Shown one piece after another: positions 6,664-14,693 of a stretch of 18,871 nt of DNA. Under the pieces are notes generated by a model that saw only the letters and a list, made by a program, of their open reading frames with translations, searched no databases and was not told where the DNA came from. The stretch covers positions 1-18,871 of the forward strand of contig CAKZHP010000036.1 of the NCBI GenBank assembly GCA_936924635.1, read 5' to 3'. Both the position numbers and the translations under genes were made by a program. The stretch comes from an uncultured Propionibacteriaceae bacterium. GTDB lineage: Bacteria > Actinomycetota > Actinomycetes > Propionibacteriales > Propionibacteriaceae. The stretch's first letter is position 1; each line of letters begins with the position of its first letter.

Positions 6664-6669
6664 TATTGT
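6664..6669 (+). promoter_or_regulatory. Possible -10 box of the SixA-type gene
   Basis: TATTGT, 34 nt before the ATG at 6704. Transcription starting about 7 nt downstream would give a short leader that contains the GGGAGGG ribosome-binding sequence (6691-6697). No convincing -35 hexamer is seen. Confidence 0.3.
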
Positions 6670-6703
6670 GCGCCCGAAGGTACGGGGCTAGGGAGGGATC
6701 TGC

Positions 6704-7252
6704 ATGGAGCGCACGCTCGTCCTGATGAGGCACGCCAAGTCGTCCTGGGTGGGCAACACCCCCGACGAGCTGCGAGAGCTGTCCGAGCGGGGAAGGCGTG
6801 ACGCCAGGGCTGCCGGCGAGGAGCTGCAGCGGCGCGGGATGGAGCCCCTCGTGCTCGTCTCCCCGGCCCGCCGCACCCAGGCCACCTGGGCCGCGATGAC
6901 CGAGGCCGGCGCCACCAGCTCCGAGGTCAGGGAGACGCCCGAGCTCTACCGTCAGTCCCCCGGCTCCGTCGTCACGACCCTGAAGGCGCTGCCCGACGAG
7001 GTGACCACGGTGCTCTGCCTCGGCCACGAGCCGTCGATCACCGCACTGGTGCAGTCGCTGGGCGAGCGGGAGGCCACCAGGCCCTGGTACGCGCTGGACG
7101 AGAAGTTCCCGACCGCGACCATGGCGTTTCTCACGGTCCCCGGCTCGTGGGCGGATCTCGGTGACGAGCTCGCCACGCTCACCGAGCTGGTCGTCCCGCG
7201 CGGGCAGGCCGACCGGCAGCTCTCCGACCGGACGCGTCGGGCCACCCGCTGA
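6704..7252 (+). CDS. SixA-type histidine phosphatase
   Basis: A 182-residue protein of the histidine phosphatase (phosphoglycerate-mutase-like) superfamily, SixA subgroup. The catalytic motif is LMRHAKSSW with His10 as phosphate acceptor, and Arg9 next to it. SPARRTQATW (53-62) supplies the second active-site Arg, ETPELY (78-82) the acidic residue, and LGHEPSI (106-112) the second His (108). SixA of E. coli removes phosphate from His on phosphotransfer proteins; actinobacterial relatives are mostly uncharacterised, so the substrate is open. Length is slightly above the roughly 160 typical of SixA because of an Arg-rich tail. GGGAGGG 7-13 nt before the ATG fixes the start. It is divergent from the ChaB-like gene and convergent, across a gene-free gap, with ahcY. 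Confidence 0.88.
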   Translation: MERTLVLMRHAKSSWVGNTPDELRELSERGRRDARAAGEELQRRGMEPLVLVSPARRTQATWAAMTEAGATSSEVRETPELYRQSPGSVVTTLKALPDEVTTVLCLGHEPSITALVQSLGEREATRPWYALDEKFPTATMAFLTVPGSWADLGDELATLTELVVPRGQADRQLSDRTRRATR

Positions 7253-7381
7253 CCGCCGCGGGCGACGTCCTGGTAGGCCCGCCGACCTCATCGCGTCGCC
7301 GGACCAGTCCGTCAGAACCTCAGGCTGGCGGGGCGGCAGACCGCGACGGCGCCCTTCCTCGCCGGCGTCGTGCGCATCAGT

Positions 7382-7398
7382 GCGCACGGAGCGTGCGC
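7382..7398. repeat. Perfect inverted repeat, 7-bp arms
   Basis: GCGCACG-gag-CGTGCGC. It lies 130 bp after the SixA-type gene and is a possible terminator for it, though rather far away and without a T-tract. Confidence 0.4.
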
Positions 7399-7510
7399 CC
7401 TCCCGCTGCCCGCCGGCGATGGTGAGCGAGACGTAGGAGTCGCTGCCGCTCACCGCTGCGCTCCTCCCTGACTGCGTCGGAGGCTTCAGCCTGGTGCCGG
7501 ACGCGATCAG

Positions 7511-7527
7511 GGCCCCGTCTCGGGGTC
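7511..7527. repeat. Inverted repeat with one G-T pair
   Basis: GGCCCCG-tct-CGGGGTC: five central G-C pairs, then one G-T and one G-C pair at the base, in the gap between convergent genes. Confidence 0.35.
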
Positions 7528-7561
7528 TCAGCGACTCACCGCTGGCCGGGACGCACCCGAC

Positions 7562-7577
7562 CCCAACCGCGGTTGGG
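7562..7577. repeat. 16-bp perfect palindrome
   Basis: CCCAACCGCGGTTGGG with no spacer. As RNA it needs a loop opened from the centre; as DNA it suits a dimeric binding protein. It stands alone in the gap, away from any promoter that I can see. Confidence 0.4.
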
Positions 7578-7662
7578 TAGGGCCCTGGGGCCGACGCGCA
7601 CCACGGACAGCGAGGCGGCCGTGAGACCCCCTGGCGAGGCTTGCGGCCGGGGATCAGGAGCG

Positions 7663-7685
7663 CCGAGGGTCAGCACGGCCCTCGG
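7663..7685 (-). terminator. Probable terminator of ahcY
   Basis: CCGAGGG, a 9-nt loop, CCCTCGG. On the minus strand it begins 14 nt after the ahcY stop codon. The flanks repeat GTGCTGACC several times. No T-tract follows. Confidence 0.5.
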
Positions 7686-7699
7686 TCAGCACCTCAGGG

Positions 7700-9175
<1,476 letters not shown>

Positions 9176-9181
9176 GCCCGG

Positions 9182-9187
9182 ATCCTA
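9182..9187 (-). promoter_or_regulatory. -10 box of ahcY, leaderless type
   Basis: TAGGAT, then ccgggc (6 nt), then ATG. TTAGGC about 18 bp further upstream is a weak -35 candidate. A leaderless transcript leaves no room for a 5' riboswitch. Confidence 0.55.
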
Positions 9188-9278
9188 TGGGATCGGCACA
9201 GAGCGGCCTAAACGGTGCTATGCGTACGGGTTGTCGCCGCCGCCCCGATGGGCGCCGCCGCGACCGGAGGTCGACCGG

Positions 9279-9710
9279 CTACCCAGCGGTGGCGGCGATG
9301 TGGGCCAGCGCGAGGTCGTACCCGCCCAGCCCGAGGCCTGCGATGACCCCGTTCACGTACGGGCTGACCACCGAGTGCCGGCGGAACTCCTCACGGGCGT
9401 GGACGTTGGAGATGTGCACCTCGATGATGCGCTCGACCTGCACGCAGGCATCGGCGACCGCGATCGAGTAGTGCGTCCAGGCCGCGGGGTTGAGGACCAC
9501 GGGGATGTTCTCGGCGGCGGCCTCGTGCAGCCAGGCCAGCATCTCGTGCTCCGCGTCGGTCTGGCGCACCTCGACCTCGAGCCCGAGCCCCTCCCCCGTG
9601 CCGATCAGGTGCTCGGCCAGCTCGGCGTGCGTGGTCGACCCGTACACTTCCGGCTGCCTCTGGCCGAGCCGCCCGAGGTTGGGGCCGTTGAGAACCAGCA
9701 CACGTGTCAT
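9279..9710 (-). CDS. aroQ: Type II 3-dehydroquinate dehydratase
   Basis: A 143-residue type II dehydroquinase, the usual size, converting 3-dehydroquinate to 3-dehydroshikimate in the shikimate pathway; the active form is a dodecamer. Visible are VLVLNGPNLGRLGQRQPEVY, where Arg18 and Tyr23 are the lid-loop residues, NPAAWTHYSIAVADA (74-88) with the conserved Asn74 and His80, EVHISNVHAREEFRRHSVVS (97-116) with catalytic His99, and the family's GLGLGGYDLAL end. The start at 9710 gives the canonical N-terminus; an ATG three codons upstream is in frame but would add MPA. AGGA lies about 8 nt upstream. A 17-bp palindrome overlaps the start. The gene lies between TobH and ahcY, away from other aro genes. 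Confidence 0.95.
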   Translation of the reverse strand: MTRVLVLNGPNLGRLGQRQPEVYGSTTHAELAEHLIGTGEGLGLEVEVRQTDAEHEMLAWLHEAAAENIPVVLNPAAWTHYSIAVADACVQVERIIEVHISNVHAREEFRRHSVVSPYVNGVIAGLGLGGYDLALAHIAATAG

Positions 9711-9726
9711 GGCAGGCATCCTGCCA
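9710..9726. repeat. Palindrome at the aroQ start
   Basis: TGGCAGG-cat-CCTGCCA, 7-bp arms. In the minus-strand transcript it would place the AGGA ribosome-binding sequence of aroQ in a stem. Alternatives are an operator, or a terminator of the TobH gene 55 nt upstream. Confidence 0.4.
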
Positions 9727-9781
9727 CGCCACGCTCGCGCGCCGGCAGCGCCGTGCAGGGTGCCCCGCGGTTCTGTCCGCC

Positions 9782-10798
9782 TCAGCCCGTCAGACCCAGC
9801 CGCAGGTACGCCGCCGCGAACAGCCCGTGCTGCAGGAGGCAGGCGTAGCGCTCCACGTCGTTGCCCTGGGCGTGCCGCACGGTGCGGACCCGCACGTCGT
9901 GACGCTCGGCGAGTGCGACCAGCTGCGTACGGGTGCGGGCCACCGCGGCGTCGTCGGAGTCGTCGTCGAGGACCACGAGTGTCGTGCACTGCGCCGACGC
10001 GTCCTCCTCGAACGGGTCGGCGAACATGTCGCGCCTCCGGGCCCGCTCGATGACGGCCACCAGGTCGCCGGCGTCAGCCGCGAGGGCCGGCCGCCCGGTC
10101 GCCTCCCGCAGCGCCTCCGCGATGCGGCGGGACGCTCGTGCCGCCAGCACCGAGCCGCCCCACACCAGCGGCAGGTCGTCGGCCAGCGCGATGGCCAGGT
10201 CCTTGGCGGGGTTGGAGGCGACACTGGCGTGCGGCGAGCACTCCTCGGCGACGACGTCGACGGCCTCGGCCACCCGCTCCGGGAAGACCTCCGGGCCGAG
10301 CCCGACGCGGTTCAGCCCGTCCAGCACGACGATGGCGGTCACGGTGACGTCGCTGGTCAGGGTGGGAATGATCGTGGTGCTGCGGCCCTCGGCCTGCTCG
10401 GCCACCGGCGAGCCCTCGGGGCAGGCCACGATGACGTGGGCCCCGCGGCGCCCTGCCTCGGCGATGGTGGCCGACACCTCGGGGTCGTACGTCTGGTCGG
10501 TGAGTACCAGCACCAGGTCGAGCGCTCCGACCCAGGCGGGCAGCTCGTGCCGGGGCCAGGCGACGAACGGCACCGGGCAGTGGGGCTCCAGCACGGCACG
10601 TACGAGCCGTGCCTCGGGCCCGGTCGCGATGATGGCCCGCGGGCGGACGCCGTCGCGCAGGTCGTCGAGCCGCGACAGGTCGACCTGGCCCGACTCGATG
10701 CGGATGCGGGCCCCGGCCTGTGCCAGGTGCCTCAGGACCTCGTCAGCCTCGGCCAGCGCCGCGGGGTCTTCCAGCCGGGAGTCGTCGAAGTCGGGCAT
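9782..10798 (-). CDS. TobH-like SIS-domain protein (phosphoglucose/phosphomannose isomerase-like)
   Basis: A 338-residue soluble protein with two sugar-isomerase (SIS) halves. The first shows RPRAIIATGPEARLVRAVLE, then DLVLVLTDQTYDPEVSATIA and AHVIVACPEGSPVAEQAEGR, the usual order of phosphosugar-binding SIS strands. The second half begins near DLPLVWGGSVLAARASRRIA, resembling the C-terminal domain of bifunctional phosphoglucose/phosphomannose isomerases. The Mycobacterium counterpart (TobH, Rv3256c) also lies directly after the phosphomannomutase gene, so a part in hexose-phosphate or GDP-mannose supply is plausible. Catalytic competence cannot be judged from what I see. In mycobacteria manA follows; here aroQ follows instead. 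GAGGG lies just before the ATG at 10798. The Trm112 gene ends 30 nt upstream, so this is one operon with it and manB. Confidence 0.78.
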   Translation of the reverse strand: MPDFDDSRLEDPAALAEADEVLRHLAQAGARIRIESGQVDLSRLDDLRDGVRPRAIIATGPEARLVRAVLEPHCPVPFVAWPRHELPAWVGALDLVLVLTDQTYDPEVSATIAEAGRRGAHVIVACPEGSPVAEQAEGRSTTIIPTLTSDVTVTAIVVLDGLNRVGLGPEVFPERVAEAVDVVAEECSPHASVASNPAKDLAIALADDLPLVWGGSVLAARASRRIAEALREATGRPALAADAGDLVAVIERARRRDMFADPFEEDASAQCTTLVVLDDDSDDAAVARTRTQLVALAERHDVRVRTVRHAQGNDVERYACLLQHGLFAAAYLRLGLTG

Positions 10799-10828
10799 GC
10801 CCTCATCCTGCCAGCCCGCCGCGCGACG

Positions 10829-11104
10829 TCAGGCCTGCTCCCCCGCAGCCTCGTCGGACGCGTCAGCCACAGGCGCCTCGGGCACCTCAGCCGTCTGATC
10901 GGGTTCCTCGGCCGCCGGTTCGCCAGGGCGGCGCGCCTCGTCGACCAGCAGCACCGGGATGGAGCCGCGGACGGGATAGGCCAGCCCGCACTCCGGGCCG
11001 GCGCAGACGAGCTCGGACGCCTCGTAGTCGACCACGAGGGCCGAGCGGCAGCTCGGGCAGGCCAGGATCTCCAGCAGTGCCTGGTTGAGCTCCGTCTGGG
11101 TCAT
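10829..11104 (-). CDS. Trm112-family zinc-ribbon-like small protein
   Basis: A 91-residue protein. The first 58 residues are the Trm112/UPF0434 fold: LLEILACPSCRSALVVDYEA, then LVCAGPECGLAYPVRGSIPV ending in the typical LLVDEAR. CPSC and CxxxxC are in the places of the zinc ligands. In eukaryotes and archaea Trm112 activates methyltransferases; in bacteria its role is mostly unknown. The rest is a disordered Ala/Glu/Pro-rich acidic tail of about 33 residues. The start overlaps the phosphomannomutase stop by 4 nt (GTG or ATG with TGA), so the two genes are co-translated. The same pairing between manB and TobH occurs in other actinobacteria. Confidence 0.88.
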   Translation of the reverse strand: MTQTELNQALLEILACPSCRSALVVDYEASELVCAGPECGLAYPVRGSIPVLLVDEARRPGEPAAEEPDQTAEVPEAPVADASDEAAGEQA

Positions 11105-12471
11105 CGGTCCTCCGCTCTGACCAGCGCGAGCGTCTCGTCGCGCAGGCTCTCCATGGTGCTGGTGTCACGGGCCTCGACGTTGAGCCGCAGCAGCGGCTCG
11201 GTGTTGCTCGCCCGCAGGCTCACCCACCAGTCGTCGGCCTTCACGGCGAGACCGTCGGTCCAGTCGGCCTCGCCCCGGCCCGCGAAGTGCTCGGCCACCT
11301 TCTCCATGGAGGCCTGGGCGTCGCCGACGGTCGAGTTGATCTCGCCAGAGCCGACGTACGAGTCGTACTGCTCGACCAGCGCCGACAGCGGCCGGTCGTG
11401 GTGGCCGAGCAGGCCGAGCACGTGCAGCCCGGCGAGCATGCCGGTGTCGGCGCCCCAGAAGTCGCGGAAGTAGTAGTGCGCGGAGTGCTCGCCGCCGAAG
11501 ATGGCGTCGTGCTCGGCCATCAGCGCCTTGACGTAGGTGTGGCCCACCCGCGACGACACCACGGTGCCGCCGTTCTCCTGGATCGCCTCGGCGGCGGCGC
11601 GGGAGGTGATCGAGTTGATGACGATGGTCGCCCCGGGCTCGCGCTTCAGCTCTGCCGTCGCGATCAGCGCGGTCACGATGGAGGGGGGCACCACCTGACC
11701 TCGCTCGTCGATGACGAAGCAGCGGTCGGCGTCGCCGTCGAAGACCAGGGCCAGGTCGGCCCCGTTCGCGACGACCGCCTGCTGCGCATCGACCAGGTTC
11801 TCCGGCTCCAGCGGGTTCGGCTGGTGGTTCGGGAAGCTGCCGTCGAGATCGAGGAACAGCCCCACCACGTCCACGTTCAGCGGCCCCAGCACGGCAGGGG
11901 CGGTGTGGCCCGCCATGCCGTTGCCCGCGTCGACGACGACCTTCAGGTGGCGGATGCCGTAGAGCGCGACCAGCGAGTGCAGGTAGGCGGCGTAGTCACC
12001 GAGCAGGTCCTGCTCGGTCAGGCGGCCGGGGGTCGCCACCGGGTCAGGCATGCCGTGCTCGTCGTACACGGTGGCCTTCTCCGCGACCTCGCGGAGGAAC
12101 TCCGGGGTCACCGGCTGGGCCCGGCGGCGGCAGAACTTGATGCCGTTGTAGCGAGCCGGGTTGTGGCTGGCGGTGAACTGGACGCCGGCCAGATCGAGGT
12201 GCCCTGATGCGAACCAGAGCTGATCGGTGGACGCGAGGCCGACATCGATGACCGAGGCACCCGCGAGGGTGGCCCCCTCGGCGAAGGCGCGCGACATCTG
12301 GGGGCCCGAGGTGCGCATGTCCCGGCCCAAGACGAACGATTCTCCGGACAGACCGGCGACCTCCACGAACGCTGCACCGAGAGCGCGCGCGCCCGCGATG
12401 TCCCACTCGGGGGTGTCTCCGGTCACGACACCACGGATGTCGTTGGCTTTGAAGATCTGTGGTTTCAGCAT
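11101..12471 (-). CDS. manB: Phosphomannomutase/phosphoglucomutase
   Basis: An alpha-D-phosphohexomutase of 456 residues that interconverts hexose 6- and 1-phosphates, giving mannose-1-phosphate for GDP-mannose and hence mannosylated glycans. Counted from the GTG one codon upstream: FKANDIRGVV (8-17) at the N-terminus, the active-site TASHNPARYNGIKF with phospho-Ser103, the magnesium loop FDGDADRCFV (245-254), the sugar-specificity segment FGGEHSAHYYF, and RASNTEPLLRLNVEA in domain 4 for phosphate binding. Two starts are possible, GTG at 12474 and ATG at 12471. I chose 12471 because TAGGCT lies exactly 7 nt before it and no Shine-Dalgarno sequence is present. It leads the Trm112-TobH unit. 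Mycobacterial ManB/PmmA (Rv3257c) has the same neighbours. Confidence 0.95.
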   Translation of the reverse strand: MLKPQIFKANDIRGVVTGDTPEWDIAGARALGAAFVEVAGLSGESFVLGRDMRTSGPQMSRAFAEGATLAGASVIDVGLASTDQLWFASGHLDLAGVQFTASHNPARYNGIKFCRRRAQPVTPEFLREVAEKATVYDEHGMPDPVATPGRLTEQDLLGDYAAYLHSLVALYGIRHLKVVVDAGNGMAGHTAPAVLGPLNVDVVGLFLDLDGSFPNHQPNPLEPENLVDAQQAVVANGADLALVFDGDADRCFVIDERGQVVPPSIVTALIATAELKREPGATIVINSITSRAAAEAIQENGGTVVSSRVGHTYVKALMAEHDAIFGGEHSAHYYFRDFWGADTGMLAGLHVLGLLGHHDRPLSALVEQYDSYVGSGEINSTVGDAQASMEKVAEHFAGRGEADWTDGLAVKADDWWVSLRASNTEPLLRLNVEARDTSTMESLRDETLALVRAEDR

Positions 12472-12478
12472 CACCGGC

Positions 12479-12484
12479 AGCCTA
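12479..12484 (-). promoter_or_regulatory. -10 box of manB, leaderless type
   Basis: TAGGCT, then gccggtg (7 nt), then the ATG at 12471. The spacing favours this ATG over the GTG one codon upstream. Confidence 0.5.
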
Positions 12485-12498
12485 ACGGGACCGAGCCG

Positions 12499-12873
12499 TC
12501 AGCGCCGCCCCGGAGAGGAGTCCGGGTCGGTGACCAGGGTGAGGTGACCGCGCCGCCCAGCCTCTGGCGGAGCCGGAGCCGCCGGAGGCACCGGTCGTTC
12601 GGCGGCCACGCCGGCAGCCTCGCGTACGGCATCGGCCAGGGCGACCAGGTCGGACGGGAGCGTGCTGTCGGCGCGCTCCAGGGGGAGCCGGATCACCTCC
12701 CAGCCGCGCGGGACCGAGAGCCGGTCGGCGTGGGTGGGGCACAGGTCGTACGAGCCGGGCTCGTCCCGCAGCGCGAGCGGGCCGACGACGGCCGTCGAGT
12801 CGGCGTACGCGAACGTCAGGGTCGCCACCGCCGGGGCGTTGCAGCCCGACCGGGAGCAGTGGCGTCGAGTCAC
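12499..12873 (-). CDS. DUF3499 family protein
   Basis: A 124-residue actinobacterial protein of unknown function, counterpart of mycobacterial Rv3258c. The conserved core is the first 70 residues: RRHCSRSGCNAPAVATLTFA, then SYDLCPTHADRLSVPRGWEV. Cys6, Cys11, Cys45 and His48 could bind a metal (CxxxxC...CxxH). The C-terminal part is a Pro/Ala-rich, probably disordered tail. The start is a GTG at 12873 with a TACCCT box 6 nt upstream, so it is probably leaderless. It is divergent from the Rv3259-like gene, with 56 bp between start codons, and ends 15 bp before the manB promoter on the same strand. Confidence 0.85.
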   Translation of the reverse strand: MTRRHCSRSGCNAPAVATLTFAYADSTAVVGPLALRDEPGSYDLCPTHADRLSVPRGWEVIRLPLERADSTLPSDLVALADAVREAAGVAAERPVPPAAPAPPEAGRRGHLTLVTDPDSSPGRR

Positions 12874-12879
12874 CGGTGC

Positions 12880-12885
12880 AGGGTA
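12880..12885 (-). promoter_or_regulatory. -10 box of the DUF3499 gene, leaderless type
   Basis: TACCCT, then gcaccg (6 nt), then GTG. It lies 31 bp from the facing -10 box of the divergent gene, so the -35 regions of the two promoters must overlap. Confidence 0.55.
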
Positions 12886-12916
12886 CCGGCAGACGGCCGA
12901 CGGGTGCGTACGCGGC

Positions 12917-12922
12917 TAGGGT
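12917..12922 (+). promoter_or_regulatory. -10 box of the Rv3259-like gene, leaderless type
   Basis: TAGGGT, then gtcggtc (7 nt), then the GTG at 12930. This decides between that GTG and the one at 12921, which would fall inside the box. Confidence 0.55.
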
Positions 12923-12929
12923 GTCGGTC

Positions 12930-13370
12930 GTGCCCAGCCGCCGAGACCGTCATCAGAGGGGCATCCGCGGCCCGCTCGCCCAGCCGGGGACGCCGGCCTC
13001 CCGCGCGCTCTCCCGGCACCACCCCACCGCCCACGGCGAGTTCTTCGTCCAGTGCCTCACCGAGGCGCTGGCCCGCATCTCCGACGCCTGCCCTGAGGCG
13101 CTCTCTGGCGTCGACGTCGGGCTGGAGGAGGTGCCGGACACCACGGGCCAGTGGTCCGACCGCGTCCCGCTGGCGGCGGCGCAGGAGGCCACACCCGACA
13201 GCCTGGCCCGCATCGTCGTGTACCGACGGCCCATCGAGCACCGCGCCACCAGTCGCACGCAGCTGCGGCGCCTGGTGTTCCGCACGCTGGTGGAGCAGGT
13301 GTCGGCCCTCACGGGGATCACCGTCGACCGGCTGGACCCAGACGGCGAGTCGGCCGAGGACGACGACTGA
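12930..13370 (+). CDS. Rv3259-like 'metallopeptidase family' protein (zincin-like fold, motif lost)
   Basis: A 146-residue protein of the actinobacterial family usually labelled metallopeptidase, after distant zincin-like relatives. Shared features are the Arg-rich N-terminus RRDRHQRGIRGPL, the acidic segment GVDVGLEEVPD, ARIVVYRRPIEHRA and the final helix LRRLVFRTLVEQVSALTGIT. In true zincins that helix carries HExxH; here it reads TLVEQVS, with only the Glu kept, so metal-dependent peptidase activity is unlikely. The acidic tail ESAEDDD ends the protein. Mycobacterial Rv3259 has the same position, divergent from the DUF3499 gene. The GTG at 12930 is chosen for its leaderless box; upstream in-frame codons lack support. 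It converges with DUF5719, the two stop codons being 3 bp apart. Its function is unknown. Confidence 0.78.
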   Translation: MPSRRDRHQRGIRGPLAQPGTPASRALSRHHPTAHGEFFVQCLTEALARISDACPEALSGVDVGLEEVPDTTGQWSDRVPLAAAQEATPDSLARIVVYRRPIEHRATSRTQLRRLVFRTLVEQVSALTGITVDRLDPDGESAEDDD

Positions 13371-13373
13371 CGC

Positions 13374-14693
13374 CTACGCGAGACCGGGGTCGACCCGGGG
13401 CGTGAGGCTGGTCTCCGCCAGACCGCCCGGGCCGAGCGGGACGACGCCGAGCCCGGAGACGTCGCCGACCTTGGTGACGAGCAGCGCGATGCGCACGCCA
13501 TCGGAGGGCGAGTCGATCTCCACCGTGCCGCCGCCGGTGAGCGGGAGCTGCTGGGTGGTGCCCGGCGGGATGGACGTCGTGGACGCGTCTCGGAGGCCAC
13601 CGCTGGGGTCACGGAGCGTGAGGGTCACGGGCGCGGCAGTGTCGCCGGCGTTGGTCGCCACCACGACCGAGTCGGGAGTGACGGGCAGGACCGACCTGCC
13701 GGCGAACGCGGGCCGTACGGCCGCCACGGCGAGGTCGCCCCCCTCCGCGGCCGTGCTCGCCCAGACGGCCGCGGTGACGGGCTGGGTGGACGTGACGCGA
13801 AGGCCCACCACCTCGCCCAGCAGCGCCTTCTCCAGCGGCACCGAGACGGTGGACTCCGCGCCCACCTCGACCCGGTCGGCGCCGGCGGCGACGAAGGTCC
13901 GGTCGGCGGTCAGCACCTCCACCGAGACGGTGGCGCGCCGGGTGCCGGGGTTCGCCAGGACGAGCGTGCGCGGGCCGTCGCCACCGGGGACCCCGGTGAC
14001 CACCCCCACGGCCGCCGGGGACGCCGCGGTGGAGACCCAGTCGGCACCCGACGGGCCCTCGACGCGCGCGTACGTGGCGACGCGGCCGGTCGAGGTGCGT
14101 ACCACCGCGGTAAGGGGGTCGCCCGACTGGACCAGTGGCTCCAGGGACAGGGCGCGCGTGCTGTTGCCCAGCACCACGATGCCGCGAGCCCCCGGGGCCT
14201 GGACACGGCCCGTACGGCCCAGCAGGGTGACGTCGACGGTGGCCTGGCGGGGATCCGGGTTCGTGATGACCAGCGTCGCTCGCCGGGTGGCGTCGGAGAC
14301 CAGCCCCGGGAACGTCTGCTCGACGGTGGGCGCAGCGCAGCCACCGGCCCACAGGCCCTTCAGCGGGCCGGACGCGGTGCCTGCGGTGGAGAGGCCGGCC
14401 AGGCTCTGGTCGCCGGTCACCACGTACGGGTCTCCGGGGCCCACGGCGCCGGCGGCGGGGACGGCCCGCGCGTCGGTGGTGCCGACGACCCTGCCCTTCA
14501 CCTGGCTGACGGCGGCGGCGCGCACGGTGGTGCTGAGGACCGTCGGGTCGGTGACGGGACAGACCAGCGACTGCGCCCCGGTGACGGCCACGGGGGTCTG
14601 CGCGGTCTCCTTGGACCTCAGCACCGACAGTCCTGTCACCAGGACGGCGAGGACGAGGGCTGCCAGCACGGCTCGCAGGGGACGGGGGTTCAT
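13374..14693 (-). CDS. DUF5719 family membrane-anchored extracytoplasmic protein
   Basis: A 439-residue protein with one N-terminal membrane anchor (about 7-26, LRAVLAALVLAVLVTGLSVL) and a large outer part built of repeated beta-sandwich-like units. NPDPRQATVDVTLLGRTG, NPGTRRATVSVEVLTADR and NAGDTAAPVTLTLRDPSGG are three copies of the same N-x-G/P-x-x-x-A-x-V pattern, spaced roughly 100 residues apart. Two Cys (about 45 and 119) could form a disulfide. DUF5719 proteins follow a large glycosyltransferase gene in many actinobacteria; the overlap here is ATGA (start 14693, upstream stop 14690). A role beside that enzyme in cell-surface glycan assembly is a guess from context. No catalytic motif is seen. 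Confidence 0.82.
   Translation of the reverse strand: MNPRPLRAVLAALVLAVLVTGLSVLRSKETAQTPVAVTGAQSLVCPVTDPTVLSTTVRAAAVSQVKGRVVGTTDARAVPAAGAVGPGDPYVVTGDQSLAGLSTAGTASGPLKGLWAGGCAAPTVEQTFPGLVSDATRRATLVITNPDPRQATVDVTLLGRTGRVQAPGARGIVVLGNSTRALSLEPLVQSGDPLTAVVRTSTGRVATYARVEGPSGADWVSTAASPAAVGVVTGVPGGDGPRTLVLANPGTRRATVSVEVLTADRTFVAAGADRVEVGAESTVSVPLEKALLGEVVGLRVTSTQPVTAAVWASTAAEGGDLAVAAVRPAFAGRSVLPVTPDSVVVATNAGDTAAPVTLTLRDPSGGLRDASTTSIPPGTTQQLPLTGGGTVEIDSPSDGVRIALLVTKVGDVSGLGVVPLGPGGLAETSLTPRVDPGLA

Larger units (their letters stand above)
7253..7699. other. Gene-free stretch between convergent genes, rich in hairpins
   Basis: No credible gene: the open frames lack start signals and have shadow-like composition. 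The stretch holds four separate perfect or near-perfect inverted repeats (7382-7398, 7511-7527, 7562-7577, 7663-7685). No tRNA-like cloverleaf, IS end or att-like repeat was seen. Confidence 0.6.

Noticed and set aside
6650..7453. A 267-residue minus-strand frame reaching into the gene-free gap
   Set aside because: It is antisense to the SixA-type phosphatase for most of its length, begins with an unsupported GTG and shows no domain.
7253..7699. CRISPR array, tRNA or integration site in the gene-free gap
   Set aside because: There are no spaced direct repeats, no cloverleaf with a T-arm, and no flanking duplication.
9176..9278. SAH riboswitch before ahcY
   Set aside because: No conserved core is recognisable in the 103 bp, and the TAGGAT box 6 nt before the ATG implies no leader.
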